Shown here piece by piece: positions 27,908 through 37,889 of a stretch of DNA of 64,000 bases. The notes below the pieces were generated by a model. It made no database searches. It was not told the origin of the DNA and worked only from the letters and a program-made list of their open reading frames with translations. Origin of the DNA: Methylocapsa sp. D3K7 (GTDB taxonomy: Bacteria; Pseudomonadota; Alphaproteobacteria; Rhizobiales; Beijerinckiaceae); the NCBI RefSeq assembly GCF_029855125.1, contig NZ_CP123229.1, forward strand, positions 2,294,001 through 2,358,000. Reading direction: 5' to 3'. Within the stretch, counting starts at the first letter, position 1, and every line of letters starts with the position of its first letter. The translations under genes and the position numbers were made by a program.

Positions 27908-27924
27908 TTGGCGCGATGCGTGCA
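27908..27924 (+). promoter_or_regulatory. Sigma54 promoter for the AAA+ ATPase
   Basis: TTGGCGCGATGCGTGCA keeps GG-N10-GC with a near-consensus -24 box (TTGGCGCGA). It lies 48 bases before the start codon. No exact NifA site was found nearby. Confidence 0.5.
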
Positions 27925-27971
27925 AGCTCACCCGGATCACAGTTTTTTCGTACCGACGGCAGGCGCGGAAC

Positions 27972-29675
27972 ATGAAGCTTCAGATTGAACGGCCCTATCT
28001 CGAAACGATGGTCGCGGCTTTCCCAGAGCTTGCACCCTTGAAAGAACAGCTCCGTTTTGGCGACAACGTTGAAGTGCCGTTTCAACAGCTTTCGAGCGCG
28101 GAACTGATTTTCCTTCAGAACCTGTATCGCGATGCTGGACCGAAAATGCAGGCCAGTTTTGCTTATCTCTCAACACTCCAAAGGACATTTGACGACAAGG
28201 GCGTCACCTTCACGGCCGACGATCTCGAATCTGTGCTACCGGCAATAGCGCGTTACTTGGTTGCCGACGCGGTCCGAGGCTGGATGTTCACCGCGAGTAC
28301 GGCACGCCGTCTTCTGCCCTATGCGATAACCCGGCTCGACTATACGCCTCCGTCGAACGACGAGACCGGACGTGTCTTTGTCGAATTGAAGGCGAATGCC
28401 AAAGGGGCGATCACCAGCATAACGCTCCGGATCTCGGCCAGCGACATCGTCGGCAAAACGGTCGCCGAAATTTTTTCGGCCAAGGGCTTTTTGAAGGAAA
28501 CTCCGGAGCTTATTGCCGCCTATGATGAGACCGTGGAACGTTATTTCGATTGGCGCGGCAGATATGGCGCGCAATTCTCTGGCCGAGGAACGGGTTTCTA
28601 TACGGAAGATCCCAATTCCTCCCACCGGGACACGGATTGGTCACGAAAAGACATCGTCGTCCTTGCGTCAGGCGGGGGAGCCGCCCGGTTGGTCAATGAC
28701 GAAAGCATTTTAACCAATCGCGCACGGACTCTCGATGTAACGGGAGATATTTTTGGTCAATATTTGAGAAAGGCCGCGAAGAGCAATCTCTATAATGCCG
28801 AAGATGAAGTGGAGGAATCGAAGGCCGCGATCCGGAAAGGTCTCTTTTGCCAAATTCCTGTCCACGCCTATATCCTCATGTTTCATCTCGATTTGCATCA
28901 TTATTTGTGGGTTCACGTCGATGACGTCGCACCCTACGCCTATCAGCCAGATCTGAAGAAGAAGCTGATTTTACCCGAGGAGCAGACGGATCTGATCGAC
29001 ATATTGACGGCCGAAATGGACATCTTGATGGATGACATTATCGCCGGAAAATCAGGAGGGACAACCGTCCTTTGCGCGGGGCCTCCAGGGGTCGGCAAGA
29101 CCCTCACCGCGGAAGTCTATTCCGAGATCATCAAGCGGCCGCTCTACAGAGTGCATTCGGGCCAGCTCGGGCTCAATGTGGCTGCGATGGAGACGGTGCT
29201 TAAGGACACATTGACGCGTGCCCAGCGCTGGGGCGCCGTTATGCTCATCGACGAAGCGGATGTCTACATTAAGCGCCGTGATGACGACATCACAATGAAT
29301 GCCGTCGTCGGCGTGTTCTTAAGGGTTCTCGAATATTTCAATGGCCTTTTGTTTTTGACGACAAACCGCATCGACGACATCGATGAAGCGATTGTTTCGC
29401 GTTGTATCGCGTTGATCAAATTCTATCCGCCTGATAGCGCGGCGCGACGGCGGATTTGGACAGTCATGACCGAGCAATTCGGGCTTGCGGTCGATGGGCA
29501 GCTTTTGGATCGGCTGACGGAAACATTCCCAGAGGCGAGCGGGAGGGACATCAAGGGCTTGGCCAAGCTCGTCGCAAAATATTGCCACCACAAGAGTGTC
29601 GAACCGTCACTGAGCGTGTTCAAACGCTGCTCGATCTTCCGTGGAATGGATCTCGAAGAGCCATTAGCGCGCTGA
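27972..29675 (+). CDS. AAA+ ATPase, nif-island accessory
   Basis: The 567-residue protein has a novel-looking N-terminal half of about 340 residues and a classical AAA module behind it. Walker A GPPGVGKT lies at about 370-377 and Walker B MLIDEAD at about 423-429. LTTNRIDDIDEAIVSRC is sensor 1 with arginine fingers, and a sensor 2 region ASGRDIKGLAKL follows. It is not a sigma54 activator: it lacks GAFTGA and an HTH. A remodelling or unfoldase role on a nif protein is plausible but unproven. Confidence 0.85.
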   Translation: MKLQIERPYLETMVAAFPELAPLKEQLRFGDNVEVPFQQLSSAELIFLQNLYRDAGPKMQASFAYLSTLQRTFDDKGVTFTADDLESVLPAIARYLVADAVRGWMFTASTARRLLPYAITRLDYTPPSNDETGRVFVELKANAKGAITSITLRISASDIVGKTVAEIFSAKGFLKETPELIAAYDETVERYFDWRGRYGAQFSGRGTGFYTEDPNSSHRDTDWSRKDIVVLASGGGAARLVNDESILTNRARTLDVTGDIFGQYLRKAAKSNLYNAEDEVEESKAAIRKGLFCQIPVHAYILMFHLDLHHYLWVHVDDVAPYAYQPDLKKKLILPEEQTDLIDILTAEMDILMDDIIAGKSGGTTVLCAGPPGVGKTLTAEVYSEIIKRPLYRVHSGQLGLNVAAMETVLKDTLTRAQRWGAVMLIDEADVYIKRRDDDITMNAVVGVFLRVLEYFNGLLFLTTNRIDDIDEAIVSRCIALIKFYPPDSAARRRIWTVMTEQFGLAVDGQLLDRLTETFPEASGRDIKGLAKLVAKYCHHKSVEPSLSVFKRCSIFRGMDLEEPLAR

Positions 29676-29704
29676 TCGATGGAACGTGCCGCGCACAACA
29701 TCGC

Positions 29705-29720
29705 TGTCGGAAACCGGACA
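29705..29720. promoter_or_regulatory. NifA site upstream of iscA-nfu-nifSV
   Basis: TGTCGGAAACCGGACA is an exact TGT-N10-ACA match, 75 bases from the -24 box at 29780. Confidence 0.72.
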
Positions 29721-29762
29721 CACGTCATAAACGCAACAGCGTGGCGACAAAGATAGACATCA

Positions 29763-29775
29763 AATCAAGAGGTTG
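29763..29775 (+). promoter_or_regulatory. IHF consensus before the iscA promoter
   Basis: AATCAAGAGGTTG fits WATCAA-N4-TTR fully and sits between the NifA site and the promoter, though it is very close to the -24 box. Confidence 0.45.
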
Positions 29776-29779
29776 CGGG

Positions 29780-29796
29780 ATGGCATGGAGCTTGCT
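29780..29796 (+). promoter_or_regulatory. Sigma54 promoter of iscA-nfu-nifSV-cysE-nifW
   Basis: ATGGCATGGAGCTTGCT keeps TGGCA, GG-N10-GC and TTGCT. It lies 61 bases upstream of the iscA start codon. Confidence 0.8.
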
Positions 29797-29840
29797 CTGC
29801 CGGGGGATCACATGAAATCCTCGGTGGTAGGAGGTGAGCG

Positions 29841-30161
29841 ATGATTAACCTGACCGACAGTGCCTTGGATGCGGTGCGGAACGCGATGGCGGGTGCTTCT
29901 GAGCCGGTCGGCGGCTTGCGTATCAAGGTTGAGAGTGGGGGCTGTGCCGGCAACAAATATTTGATGGGTCTCGTCAATGAGGCTGAGCCAGACGATACCG
30001 TTGTCGAGCGGGATGGCGTCAAGGTCTTTGTCGATATGAACAGTCACGACATGCTTGCCGGCACGACCATCGATTTCGTCGTGGCGCTCGAAGGCGCTGG
30101 GTTCACCTTCGAGAATCCCAATGCTACCTCAAGCTGTGCCTGTGGTAAGTCGTTCGGCTGA
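29841..30161 (+). CDS. A-type Fe-S carrier (IscA/HesB), nif copy 1
   Basis: The 106-residue protein has the A-type ligand set, GGCAGNKY in the middle and SSCACGKSF at the end, so all three expected cysteines are present. A-type carriers deliver Fe-S clusters or iron to apo-proteins. A GGAGG ribosome site precedes the ATG. It is first in the operon with nfu, nifS, nifV, cysE and nifW. A second copy at 44755 lacks the last cysteine. Confidence 0.92.
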   Translation: MINLTDSALDAVRNAMAGASEPVGGLRIKVESGGCAGNKYLMGLVNEAEPDDTVVERDGVKVFVDMNSHDMLAGTTIDFVVALEGAGFTFENPNATSSCACGKSFG

Positions 30162-30215
30162 CATCTTCTTCAAACACACGATCCTTTGAACTCCTCTTCG
30201 AGTGAGACCATTCCC

Positions 30216-30506
30216 ATGTTGGCTGAATCAGGACAGACAAGCGCCCCGGTGACTGGAGAGGCTGAGCGCCTTCAGCTCATCAAAGATGTCATAGAGGAGA
30301 TTCGTCCCAATCTGAGGCGTGATGGTGGCGATTGCGAGCTCGTCGAAGTTTGCGGCAATAAAATTATGGTCAGACTCACAGGGGCTTGCGTCTTTTGCAA
30401 GTTGAGCAACGCTACCCTTGAAGGCATTCAAGCTCGCGTCGTGGAGAAGCTGGGTGAGTTCGTGCGCCTTGTTCCCGTCATGGGCGGGGTCAAGGCAAGT
30501 CATTGA
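30216..30506 (+). CDS. Nfu-domain protein (NifU C-terminal domain only)
   Basis: The 96-residue protein matches only the C-terminal domain of NifU: EIRPNLRRDGGDCELVEV and the cluster-binding TGACVFCKLS (CxxC). The IscU-like N-terminal and the central 2Fe-2S domains of full NifU are absent. It sits where nifU normally stands, just before nifS, so it is likely a shortened replacement with cluster assembly moved to SUF (inference). The ATG at 30216 is preferred to a TTG 30 bases upstream. Confidence 0.9.
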   Translation: MLAESGQTSAPVTGEAERLQLIKDVIEEIRPNLRRDGGDCELVEVCGNKIMVRLTGACVFCKLSNATLEGIQARVVEKLGEFVRLVPVMGGVKASH

Positions 30507-30520
30507 GGGAGAGGCATTCC

Positions 30521-31720
30521 GTGCGGCCGATCTATCTCGACAACAATGCGACGACCCGGACGGACCCAAAGGTTCTCACTGCGATGCTGCCGTATTTTAC
30601 GCAGCAATTCGGCAATGCGTCCTCGACTCATGCCTTTGGTACCGATGTTAGCGGTGCGTTAAAACAAGCCCGTCAACATTTGCAAGCGCTTCTGGGTAGC
30701 GCGTTCGATCACGAGATTATCTTTACTTCTGGCGGCACGGAATCCGACAATGCGGCAATTCTCTCCGCACTTGAGTCCCAGGCGGACCGTGATGAGATCA
30801 TCACGACGGCGGTCGAGCATCCTGCAATTCTCACGCTCGCTGGTCACCTTGAGAAATCCCGGGGAATAAAAGTTCACTACATTGGTGTAGATGGGCGAGG
30901 CCGCTTGGATATTGAGGCCTTTCAGAGGGCGCTTGGACCGCGGACCGCCATCGCCTCCGTCATGTGGGCCAATAATGAGACGGGAACCTTGTTTCCTGTG
31001 GAGCACCTCGCGGAACTCACCCATGACGCCGGGGCGATTTTTCACACTGATGCGGTGCAAGCGGCCGGTAAGGTTCCGATCGACCTCAAGAGTACCAAGA
31101 TCGACATGCTTTCGCTGTCGGGACATAAGTTGCATGGGCCGAAGGGAATCGGCGCACTCTACATACGAAAAGGCGTAAAGTTCAAGCCTCTCATACGTGG
31201 CGGCCATCAAGAACGTGGCCGCCGGGGCGGCACGGAAAACGTGCCAGCGATAGTCGGGTTTGGCAAAGCCGCGGAACTTGCGGCCGATCATCTGCAGGAA
31301 GAACACACGCGGGTCGCGGCCCTGCGCGACCGGCTTGAAAGGGGACTGCTTCAGATTGGCCATTGCTTTGTGACCGGCGATGACCAAAACCGGATGCCTA
31401 ATACCTCCAACATTGCTTTTGAGCACATCGACGGCGAGGCGATTCTTCATCGCATGAACAGGGAAGGAATCGCTGCGTCATCAGGATCGGCTTGCACCTC
31501 GGGTTCGACCGAGCCATCCCATGTCCTTCGCGCAATGGGTATCCCTCCGAAAGCTTTGCACGGTGCGATCAGGCTCTCCCTCTCGCGCGAAAATACCGCT
31601 GATGATGTTGAGCGGGTATTGGCGATTATGCCCGGCATCATTGCGAAGTTGAGGGAAACCTCGCCGATGTGGCAGGAACGGCAAGCGGATCCCGAACTCC
31701 GTGTGCCAAATTATGTATGA
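30521..31720 (+). CDS. nifS: NifS cysteine desulfurase (group I)
   Basis: NifS (399 residues) supplies sulfur for nitrogenase clusters. It shows IYLDNNATT at the start, the PLP lysine in LSGHKLHGPKG, the histidine in VEHPAIL and the persulfide cysteine in SSGSACTSGS on the long group I loop. The start is a GTG at 30521, placed by the VRPIYLDNN N-terminus and by GAGGGAGAGG upstream; a TTG 18 bases earlier overlaps nfu. The SUF desulfurase at 1357 is a different type. Confidence 0.97.
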   Translation: MRPIYLDNNATTRTDPKVLTAMLPYFTQQFGNASSTHAFGTDVSGALKQARQHLQALLGSAFDHEIIFTSGGTESDNAAILSALESQADRDEIITTAVEHPAILTLAGHLEKSRGIKVHYIGVDGRGRLDIEAFQRALGPRTAIASVMWANNETGTLFPVEHLAELTHDAGAIFHTDAVQAAGKVPIDLKSTKIDMLSLSGHKLHGPKGIGALYIRKGVKFKPLIRGGHQERGRRGGTENVPAIVGFGKAAELAADHLQEEHTRVAALRDRLERGLLQIGHCFVTGDDQNRMPNTSNIAFEHIDGEAILHRMNREGIAASSGSACTSGSTEPSHVLRAMGIPPKALHGAIRLSLSRENTADDVERVLAIMPGIIAKLRETSPMWQERQADPELRVPNYV

Positions 31721-31727
31721 GGGAAAG

Positions 31728-32912
31728 ATGACCGCTCAGGCTTTCCCCCCGGTGATCGTGAACGATACCACGCTTCGCGATGGTGAGCAGGCCCCTGGCG
31801 TTTCCTTCACGATTGATGAAAAGATCGCGATCGCGCGCGGGCTTGACGCCGCTAGGGTCGATGAGATCGAGGCAGGAATTCCGGCGATGGGAGCAGCCGA
31901 GATCGACGCCATCGCCGCGGTGAGTTCGGCGGTACGCAATGCGGTTGTTATTGCATGGTGCCGGATGACCGAATCCGATGTCGATGCGGCGCTCAAGACA
32001 GGTCTTTCGCGGATCAATCTGTCGGTCCCCGTGTCCGACCGGCAGATTAGGGTAAAATTCGGATGTGGCCGCGAGGACGTGATCGCGCGCATTCACCGGG
32101 TCGTTTCCTATGCGCGCGACAAGGGATTTGAGGTCTCGGTGGGCGGCGAAGATTCAAGCCGCGCTGATTTCGATTTTCTCCTCCGGGTTGTCGCCGCTGC
32201 ACAGACCTCCGGAGCCCACCGTTTTCGCTTCGCTGACACGCTTGGCGTGCTCGATCCCTTTAAGACTCATGATCTTTTCGAGAGTCTGCGGCGGGAAACC
32301 GACATGGAGCTTGAGTTCCACGGACATGACGACCTTGGGCTCGCGACCGCCAACACCCTTGCCGCCGTTCGCGGCGGCGCAACCCACGTGAGCGTCTGTG
32401 TTCTTGGGCTCGGCGAGCGGGCTGGTAACGCCGCACTTGAGGAAGTAGCGGCCGCGCTCGCGCAAGTGTCCGGTCGCATGACGGCGGTCGATCTTACCCA
32501 GCTCACTTCTCTCGCGGAGCTTGTTGCACGGGGGACGCGCCGGCCAATCCCCGCAGCCAAATCCATCGTCGGCGCGGCGGCTTTCGCCCATGAATCTGGA
32601 ATCCATGTCTCGGGGATTTTGCGTGACCCTGAGTGCTACGAGGCTGTCAATCCCGCCCAGTTCGGGCGCGCCCGCAGCATCGTTCTCGGCAAACATTCGG
32701 GCATGGCAGCAATTTCCAATGCTTTGACCTCGCTTGGTATTACCGCGGATGAAGGCAGGGCAAGACGCGTCCTTGATGAGGTTCGGATACGCGCAGTTGC
32801 CCTGAAGAGGTCAATCCACGAATCCGAGTTACTTGAATTCTATGCCGCCACGGGTTCTGAGGAAACGGCTCTCGTGGCACAATCCGCCCTGGATCGAGGC
32901 ACTCTATGCTGA
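31728..32912 (+). CDS. nifV: Homocitrate synthase NifV
   Basis: NifV (394 residues) condenses acetyl-CoA with 2-oxoglutarate to homocitrate, the organic ligand of FeMo-co. It has the catalytic [15 protein letters not shown] motif, the [12 protein letters not shown] segment with metal-binding histidines (here FHGHDDLG), and a late LGKHSGM. The start ATG at 31728 lies eight bases after nifS. The gene overlaps cysE by seven bases. Confidence 0.96.
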   Translation: MTAQAFPPVIVNDTTLRDGEQAPGVSFTIDEKIAIARGLDAARVDEIEAGIPAMGAAEIDAIAAVSSAVRNAVVIAWCRMTESDVDAALKTGLSRINLSVPVSDRQIRVKFGCGREDVIARIHRVVSYARDKGFEVSVGGEDSSRADFDFLLRVVAAAQTSGAHRFRFADTLGVLDPFKTHDLFESLRRETDMELEFHGHDDLGLATANTLAAVRGGATHVSVCVLGLGERAGNAALEEVAAALAQVSGRMTAVDLTQLTSLAELVARGTRRPIPAAKSIVGAAAFAHESGIHVSGILRDPECYEAVNPAQFGRARSIVLGKHSGMAAISNALTSLGITADEGRARRVLDEVRIRAVALKRSIHESELLEFYAATGSEETALVAQSALDRGTLC

Positions 32913-33736
32913 CCGCGCAAAGCCTCAAGCATACGGCCGGAGGAAAGCCTAATACCAGGATTTTGACTCAGCTGCGTGAAGACATCGGTTGTGTGAAGGC
33001 GCGCGATCCGGCGGCGCGGCATACGCTTGAGATCATCCTCACATATCCGGGAGTGCATGCTCTCGTCCTCCACCGTTTCGCGAACCAGTTGTGGCGCAAA
33101 GGCTTGCGGTTTCCGGCGCGCCTGCTTTCGTGGTTCGGACGGTTCACCACGAATGTCGATATCCATCCTGGGGCGACGATTGGGCGCCGGCTCTTTATCG
33201 ATCATGGCGCCGGCGTCGTGATCGGCGAGACGGCAGAGATTGGCGACGACGTGACCCTTTATCACGGTGTCACTCTTGGAGGGACAAGCTGGTCGCCTGG
33301 CAAGCGGCATCCGACAGTCGAAAGCGATGCTTTGATTGGCGCCGGAGCCAAGATTTTGGGACCAATCGTCGTCTGCGCAGGCGCCCGGGTTGGTGCGAAT
33401 TCCGTGGTCGTCGAGGATGTTCCGCCGGGCATGACCGTGGTCGGAATTCCAGGAAGGATCGTCCGCGATCCGCACAAGCGGCGGCGCCTCGATGGGCGCA
33501 TCGATCTCGAACACCACCTTATTCCAGATCCCGTGGGCGAGGCACTTACCCGTATGCTCGACAGGATCGAGTTTTTGGAGGCGCGTGTCGCCCATTTGCA
33601 GGGACGCGGCAATCGGCATGCGTCCGGCATGCCTGCCGCACCCGACGCCGAGACCCAGTGCGGGACCGGTAATCTTGAGTGGAAGACGCAATCGGCTCCG
33701 GCTTTTTGCGCGGCGATGGAGGCGCTTCGGTCATGA
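32906..33736 (+). CDS. cysE: Serine O-acetyltransferase, nif-linked (CysE/NifP)
   Basis: The 276-residue enzyme makes O-acetylserine, the cysteine precursor, and so feeds NifS with substrate. It has the short N-terminus of plant-type and NifP-type enzymes, then the left-handed beta-helix with [26 protein letters not shown] and [12 protein letters not shown]-terminal extension of about 80 residues follows the usual end. Start and stop both overlap neighbouring genes, so expression is coupled to nifV and nifW. Confidence 0.93.
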   Translation: MLTAQSLKHTAGGKPNTRILTQLREDIGCVKARDPAARHTLEIILTYPGVHALVLHRFANQLWRKGLRFPARLLSWFGRFTTNVDIHPGATIGRRLFIDHGAGVVIGETAEIGDDVTLYHGVTLGGTSWSPGKRHPTVESDALIGAGAKILGPIVVCAGARVGANSVVVEDVPPGMTVVGIPGRIVRDPHKRRRLDGRIDLEHHLIPDPVGEALTRMLDRIEFLEARVAHLQGRGNRHASGMPAAPDAETQCGTGNLEWKTQSAPAFCAAMEALRS

Positions 33737-34101
33737 GCATGCTTGATGAATTGGGATGTCTATCCACGGCGGAAGACTTCTTCACCTTTCTCGATGTTCC
33801 TTTCGAACCTACGGTTGTTCAAGTCGCCCGGCTCCATATTTTGCGCCGCATGGGTCAATATTTGAAGGGCAGTCAGCTCGACGGGGTTTTCGAAGGTCTG
33901 AGCGCCGCGGAGGTCCGCGCGCTTTGCCGCGAACATCTCGAACAAGCTTACCAAGATTTTGTGAAATCTTCGCCCATCCAGGAACGCCTGTTCAAAGTCC
34001 ATAAGGAGGCCGTCGAGCAGAAGCCGGAGCCTGCAAAGCCATTTGTGCCACTCACGTCACTCGCGGTGGCAGACAAGCATAACGACAAGGATGTCGCCTA
34101 G
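33733..34101 (+). CDS. nifW: NifW, nitrogenase-stabilising protein
   Basis: NifW (122 residues) helps protect or mature the MoFe protein. The sequence shows the family's [17 protein letters not shown] opening, [14 protein letters not shown] in the middle and a Pro-rich end (FVPLTSL). Its start overlaps the cysE stop as ATGA. Its stop region carries the NifA site (34092-34107) that probably serves fixA. Confidence 0.95.
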   Translation: MSMLDELGCLSTAEDFFTFLDVPFEPTVVQVARLHILRRMGQYLKGSQLDGVFEGLSAAEVRALCREHLEQAYQDFVKSSPIQERLFKVHKEAVEQKPEPAKPFVPLTSLAVADKHNDKDVA

Positions 34102-34107
34102 CCGACA
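34092..34107. promoter_or_regulatory. NifA site upstream of fixABCX
   Basis: TGTCGCCTAGCCGACA is an exact TGT-N10-ACA match. It overlaps the nifW stop codon and lies 84 bases from the fixA -24 box. Confidence 0.68.
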
Positions 34108-34190
34108 ATAGAGTCAGGTTTTGTTTTTCGCTTCTGCGCGAACGAGCCGGGCACCATCTGCTGTTTGGGAGACTTCTAGTGTGGGGATGA

Positions 34191-34207
34191 TTGGCATGGC
34201 GCTTGCG
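34191..34207 (+). promoter_or_regulatory. Sigma54 promoter of fixABCX
   Basis: TTGGCATGGCGCTTGCG matches the -24/-12 consensus closely, with the GG-N10-GC spacing, 54 bases upstream of fixA. Confidence 0.82.
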
Positions 34208-34260
34208 GTAATTCGTCGGCGATCTTCATTGCAAGGACCCTAGGGCGAAAGTGAGAACCG

Positions 34261-35115
34261 ATGCACATCGTCGTTTGCATGAAACAGGTTCCTGATAGCG
34301 CGCAGATCCGCGTTCATCCCGTCACCAATACGATTATGCGGCAAGGCGTGCCGACGATCATCAACCCCTATGACCTTTTCGCGCTCGAAGAAGCGATGCG
34401 GTGGCGAGACAAGTTCGGCGGCGAGGTGACGGTCCTGACCATGGGTCCGGCCATGGCCGAGGACTCGCTACGCAAGGCACTCACATTCGGGGTTGACCGA
34501 GCGGTGCTCCTGACCGACCGGTTTTTCGCGGGGTCCGATACGCTGGCGACCAGCTTTGCCTTGGCAGCTGCGCTCCATAAAATCGAGTTGGAGTTTGGCA
34601 AACCGCAAATGATTTTCACCGGCAAACAGACAATTGATGGCGACACCGCACAAGTAGGTCCTGGCATCGCCAAGCGTCTCAATCTCAATCAGCTTACTTA
34701 TGTCGCGCGGATCGTGGATCTCGATCCTGAGCTTGGTCATATTACAGTCGAGAGGCGGGCAGAAGGCGGTGTGCAGGTCTTATCGACGTGCTTGCCGGTT
34801 TTGATCACCATGCTCGAAGGTGCAAATGAAATCCGGCGTGGGACGCTCAATGATGCATTTCGTGCGGCGCGGGCGAAGATCGTGACGTGGAACGCGGCGG
34901 ATGCAGGAATCACGGATCTCACACAATGCGGTCTACGCGGATCGCCCACTATTGTGAAAAAAGTGTTTGCACCCTCTCCACGGGCCGAGAAAGCACATCA
35001 AATCCCTTCGGCGGATGTTTCCATGGAAGCGCTCGCGGAGACGGTGATGGCGGAAATTTTTAAGCGTCAGCCAGCCCTCGAAAGTGATCTCATGCGATTT
35101 TCGGCAGGGCAATAG
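34261..35115 (+). CDS. fixA: FixA, electron-transfer flavoprotein beta-type subunit
   Basis: FixA (284 residues) pairs with FixB in the electron-bifurcating FixABCX complex that drives reduced ferredoxin or flavodoxin for NifH. It shows VCMKQVPDS at the start, the [11 protein letters not shown] segment and [15 protein letters not shown], all typical of the FixA branch of ETF-beta. A sigma54 promoter and a NifA site lie upstream. It opens the fixABCX operon. Confidence 0.97.
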   Translation: MHIVVCMKQVPDSAQIRVHPVTNTIMRQGVPTIINPYDLFALEEAMRWRDKFGGEVTVLTMGPAMAEDSLRKALTFGVDRAVLLTDRFFAGSDTLATSFALAAALHKIELEFGKPQMIFTGKQTIDGDTAQVGPGIAKRLNLNQLTYVARIVDLDPELGHITVERRAEGGVQVLSTCLPVLITMLEGANEIRRGTLNDAFRAARAKIVTWNAADAGITDLTQCGLRGSPTIVKKVFAPSPRAEKAHQIPSADVSMEALAETVMAEIFKRQPALESDLMRFSAGQ

Positions 35116-35132
35116 GAAGAAGAGGCGGGACA

Positions 35133-36230
35133 ATGACCGAGGTCGCGAAACCAGCCCCCCCGGCACAGAGCCGGGCCGGTTTGAAGAAAGAGCTGCCGGA
35201 GCACTTCAAAGGCTACAAGCACGTCTGGGTCGTTGTTGAATGCGAGCATGGCGCGGTGCACCCCGTCTCGTTCGAACTTTTGGGGGAAGGCCGGAAGCTA
35301 GCCGATAAACGGAGCGTAGAACTCGCTGGCGTCGTCATGGGAAGCGACAAGGACGCGATCGCCGCTGCGGCCATCGCATGCTTCGAATATGGAGCGGATA
35401 TTGTCTACACGGTGACAGATCCCGCCCTCGCTCATTATAGGAATGAGGCCTACACAAAAGCCATGAGCGATGTCGTCAATACCTACAAGCCCGAGATTTT
35501 GCTCCTCGGCGCGACGACACTCGGGCGTGATCTCGCAGGGTCCGTGGCAACGACTTTGCTTACCGGCCTTACCGCCGATTGCACCGAACTCGCCATAGAT
35601 GATGAAGGCTCGCTCGCAGCCACCCGGCCAACGTTCGGCGGTTCGCTCCTTTGTACCATTCTGACGCTGAATTACAGGCCGCAAATGGCGACAGTGCGGC
35701 CGCGTGTTTTGCCGATGCCAATACGGCAAGAGGGCCGGCGCGGGCGCATTGTCGAGCACCCCTTGGGGCTCCTTGAAGATGATATCGTGACCAAGGTAGT
35801 CCGGTTCGTCGCCGACAGGGATTCGAACAAGGCCCAGCTTTCCTACGCCGATATCGTTGTCGCGGGCGGCTTGGGCTTACGATCAGCCGAAAATTTTCAG
35901 CTCGTCAAATCTCTCGCCGAAGTGCTTGGCGCGGAATATGGTGGCTCGCGTCCCCTTGTCCAAAAAGGCTGGATGACCTCGGACCGGCAGATCGGACAAA
36001 CGGGAAAAACAATCCGGCCAAAACTTTATATCGCGGCTGGAATTTCAGGAGCGATACAGCATCGGGTTGGTGTTGAGGGTTCCGACATGATTGTCGCGAT
36101 TAATACCGATCCGAACGCTCAGATCTTCGACTTTGCCCATCTCGGGATTGTCGCGGATGCCATCCGGCTTCTGCCGGCCCTGACGGAGGCGTTCCGCAAG
36201 CATTTGTCGGTGAATAGGCTTGCTGGCTAA
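35133..36230 (+). CDS. fixB: FixB, electron-transfer flavoprotein alpha-type subunit
   Basis: FixB (365 residues) binds FAD through its C-terminal domain. Visible features are VWVVVEC near the N-terminus, [17 protein letters not shown] in the middle, and the FAD site [23 protein letters not shown], with NTDPNAQIF following. It lies 17 bases after fixA and ends 10 bases before fixC, in the usual order. Confidence 0.97.
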   Translation: MTEVAKPAPPAQSRAGLKKELPEHFKGYKHVWVVVECEHGAVHPVSFELLGEGRKLADKRSVELAGVVMGSDKDAIAAAAIACFEYGADIVYTVTDPALAHYRNEAYTKAMSDVVNTYKPEILLLGATTLGRDLAGSVATTLLTGLTADCTELAIDDEGSLAATRPTFGGSLLCTILTLNYRPQMATVRPRVLPMPIRQEGRRGRIVEHPLGLLEDDIVTKVVRFVADRDSNKAQLSYADIVVAGGLGLRSAENFQLVKSLAEVLGAEYGGSRPLVQKGWMTSDRQIGQTGKTIRPKLYIAAGISGAIQHRVGVEGSDMIVAINTDPNAQIFDFAHLGIVADAIRLLPALTEAFRKHLSVNRLAG

Positions 36231-36240
36231 GGAGGCACGG

Positions 36241-37545
36241 ATGATCGAAGAACGCTTCGACGCGATTGTTGTAGGCGCCGGACCTTCAGGTAACGCTGCG
36301 GCGTATACCATGGCCAAGGCAGGCCTCAAAGTCCTTCAGCTCGAGCGAGGAGAATATCCGGGTTCGAAGAACGTCCAGGGCGCGATCCTTTATGCCGATG
36401 CGCTGGAAAAGATCATTCCTGATTTCCGGGACGACGCACCTCTCGAGCGCCACATCATTGAGCAGCGCCTGTGGACAATGGATGATACATCCTATGTCGG
36501 CATGCATTACCGCTCCGAGGACTTCAATGAGGAACGGCCCAACCGTTACACGATCCTTCGCGCGCAATTCGATAAATGGTTTAGCCGCAAAGTCCGCGAC
36601 GCGGGCGTTGTGCTGCTGTGCGAAACGACGGTCAAAGAGCTTCTTCTTAACGCCCATGGGAAAGTGATCGGCGTGAAGACAGACCGCGATGGTGGAGTGG
36701 CTTTTGCCGACGTCGTAATCCTCGGCGAAGGCGTGAACGGGATCGTTGGGCAACGGTCGGGCCTGCGGTCAGAGCTGAAGCCAGATAGCGTTGCGCTTGC
36801 CGTGAAGGAGATGCACTTCTTGCCGCGCGAAGTCATCGAGAGCCGGTTCAATTTGAAAGGCAATGAAGGCACGGTCATCGAGGCGATGGGGACGATCACC
36901 GCTGGAATGACGGGGACGGGCTTTCTTTACACCAATCAGGAATCGATCTCTGTCGGCATTGGCTGCATCGTGTCGGATTTTGCTGAAAATGGCACGACGC
37001 CCTACGGGCTCCTCGAAGCTTTCAAAAATCATCCGAGTATTAAGCCGCTGCTGGCAAACTCCGAATGCAAGGAATATGCGGCCCATTTGATTCCGGAAGG
37101 CGGCTACAATGCCATCCCGGAACTTTTTGGAGATGGGTGGATCGTCGTCGGTGATGCGGGCCAGTTCGTCAATGCCGTGCACCGGGAAGGGTCCAACCTC
37201 GCAATGACGACGGGCCGTATCGCGGGTGAGACAGTTGTATCTCTCAAGCGGCAGCGAGTGGAATTGTCGAAAGCCAATCTTGCGGAATATAAGCGCCGCT
37301 TGGATGCGACCTTCGTCATAAAGGACCTGAAGAAGTACAAGAAAATTCCCGAATTTCTGCATAGAAATAAGCAGGTATTTGGCCTCTATCCGAGGCTTCT
37401 TACTTCCGCCGCGCAGACTTGGTTTCGAGTTGATGGAGCGGACAAACGGAGCAAGGAAAAAGAGATCCTTAAATCATTCCGCAAGGGCCGGTCACTGCCG
37501 GGCCTTATCGGAGATGCATTCAAGCTGGCGAGGGCATGGCGATGA
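36241..37545 (+). CDS. fixC: FixC, ETF-quinone-oxidoreductase-like flavoprotein
   Basis: FixC (434 residues) is the quinone-facing flavoprotein of FixABCX. It has the dinucleotide motif [19 protein letters not shown] and the later [19 protein letters not shown]. The 4Fe-4S part is the separate FixX, which follows. The ATG at 36241 (MIEERF) is preferred to a codon 21 bases upstream. The stop overlaps the fixX start. Confidence 0.97.
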   Translation: MIEERFDAIVVGAGPSGNAAAYTMAKAGLKVLQLERGEYPGSKNVQGAILYADALEKIIPDFRDDAPLERHIIEQRLWTMDDTSYVGMHYRSEDFNEERPNRYTILRAQFDKWFSRKVRDAGVVLLCETTVKELLLNAHGKVIGVKTDRDGGVAFADVVILGEGVNGIVGQRSGLRSELKPDSVALAVKEMHFLPREVIESRFNLKGNEGTVIEAMGTITAGMTGTGFLYTNQESISVGIGCIVSDFAENGTTPYGLLEAFKNHPSIKPLLANSECKEYAAHLIPEGGYNAIPELFGDGWIVVGDAGQFVNAVHREGSNLAMTTGRIAGETVVSLKRQRVELSKANLAEYKRRLDATFVIKDLKKYKKIPEFLHRNKQVFGLYPRLLTSAAQTWFRVDGADKRSKEKEILKSFRKGRSLPGLIGDAFKLARAWR

Positions 37546-37853
37546 CAAGCGTGGCGGAAATCGGTGCCTCCGGCGCCAAAGTTGAAGAGAAGCTTTTCCA
37601 GAACCGCTATCTCGTGGACGCGGGCCGCCCGCATATCAAGGTGCGCCCGCATGAGATTCCATCGAAAGCTTTGCTATCGCTCACCTACACGTGCCCGGCC
37701 GGTTGCTACAGCCAAAATGACAAGGGTCAAGTAGAAATCACGGTGGATGGTTGCTTCGAATGCGGGACCTGCCGTGTCGTGACGGCTAAGACAGGAGAGG
37801 TCGAGTGGGATTATCCGCGCGGCGGATTTGGGGTTCTGTTCAAGTTTGGTTGA
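37542..37853 (+). CDS. fixX: FixX, ferredoxin-like subunit
   Basis: FixX (103 residues) is the ferredoxin-like partner of FixC. Cysteines occur in TCPAGCYS and FECGTCRVV, and the C-terminal [10 protein letters not shown] is typical. The ATG at 37542 overlaps the fixC stop as ATGA; an ATG six bases earlier is also possible. It ends the complete fixABCX set. Confidence 0.95.
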   Translation: MTSVAEIGASGAKVEEKLFQNRYLVDAGRPHIKVRPHEIPSKALLSLTYTCPAGCYSQNDKGQVEITVDGCFECGTCRVVTAKTGEVEWDYPRGGFGVLFKFG

Positions 37854-37889
37854 TTGCCAGCGAATGGAGGCGTTGCACGGAGTGGGCCT

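Noticed and set aside
27972..29675. The AAA+ protein as a second NifA-like activator
   Set aside because: It has no GAFTGA loop, no GAF or receiver domain and no C-terminal HTH; its AAA module is of the classical remodelling type.
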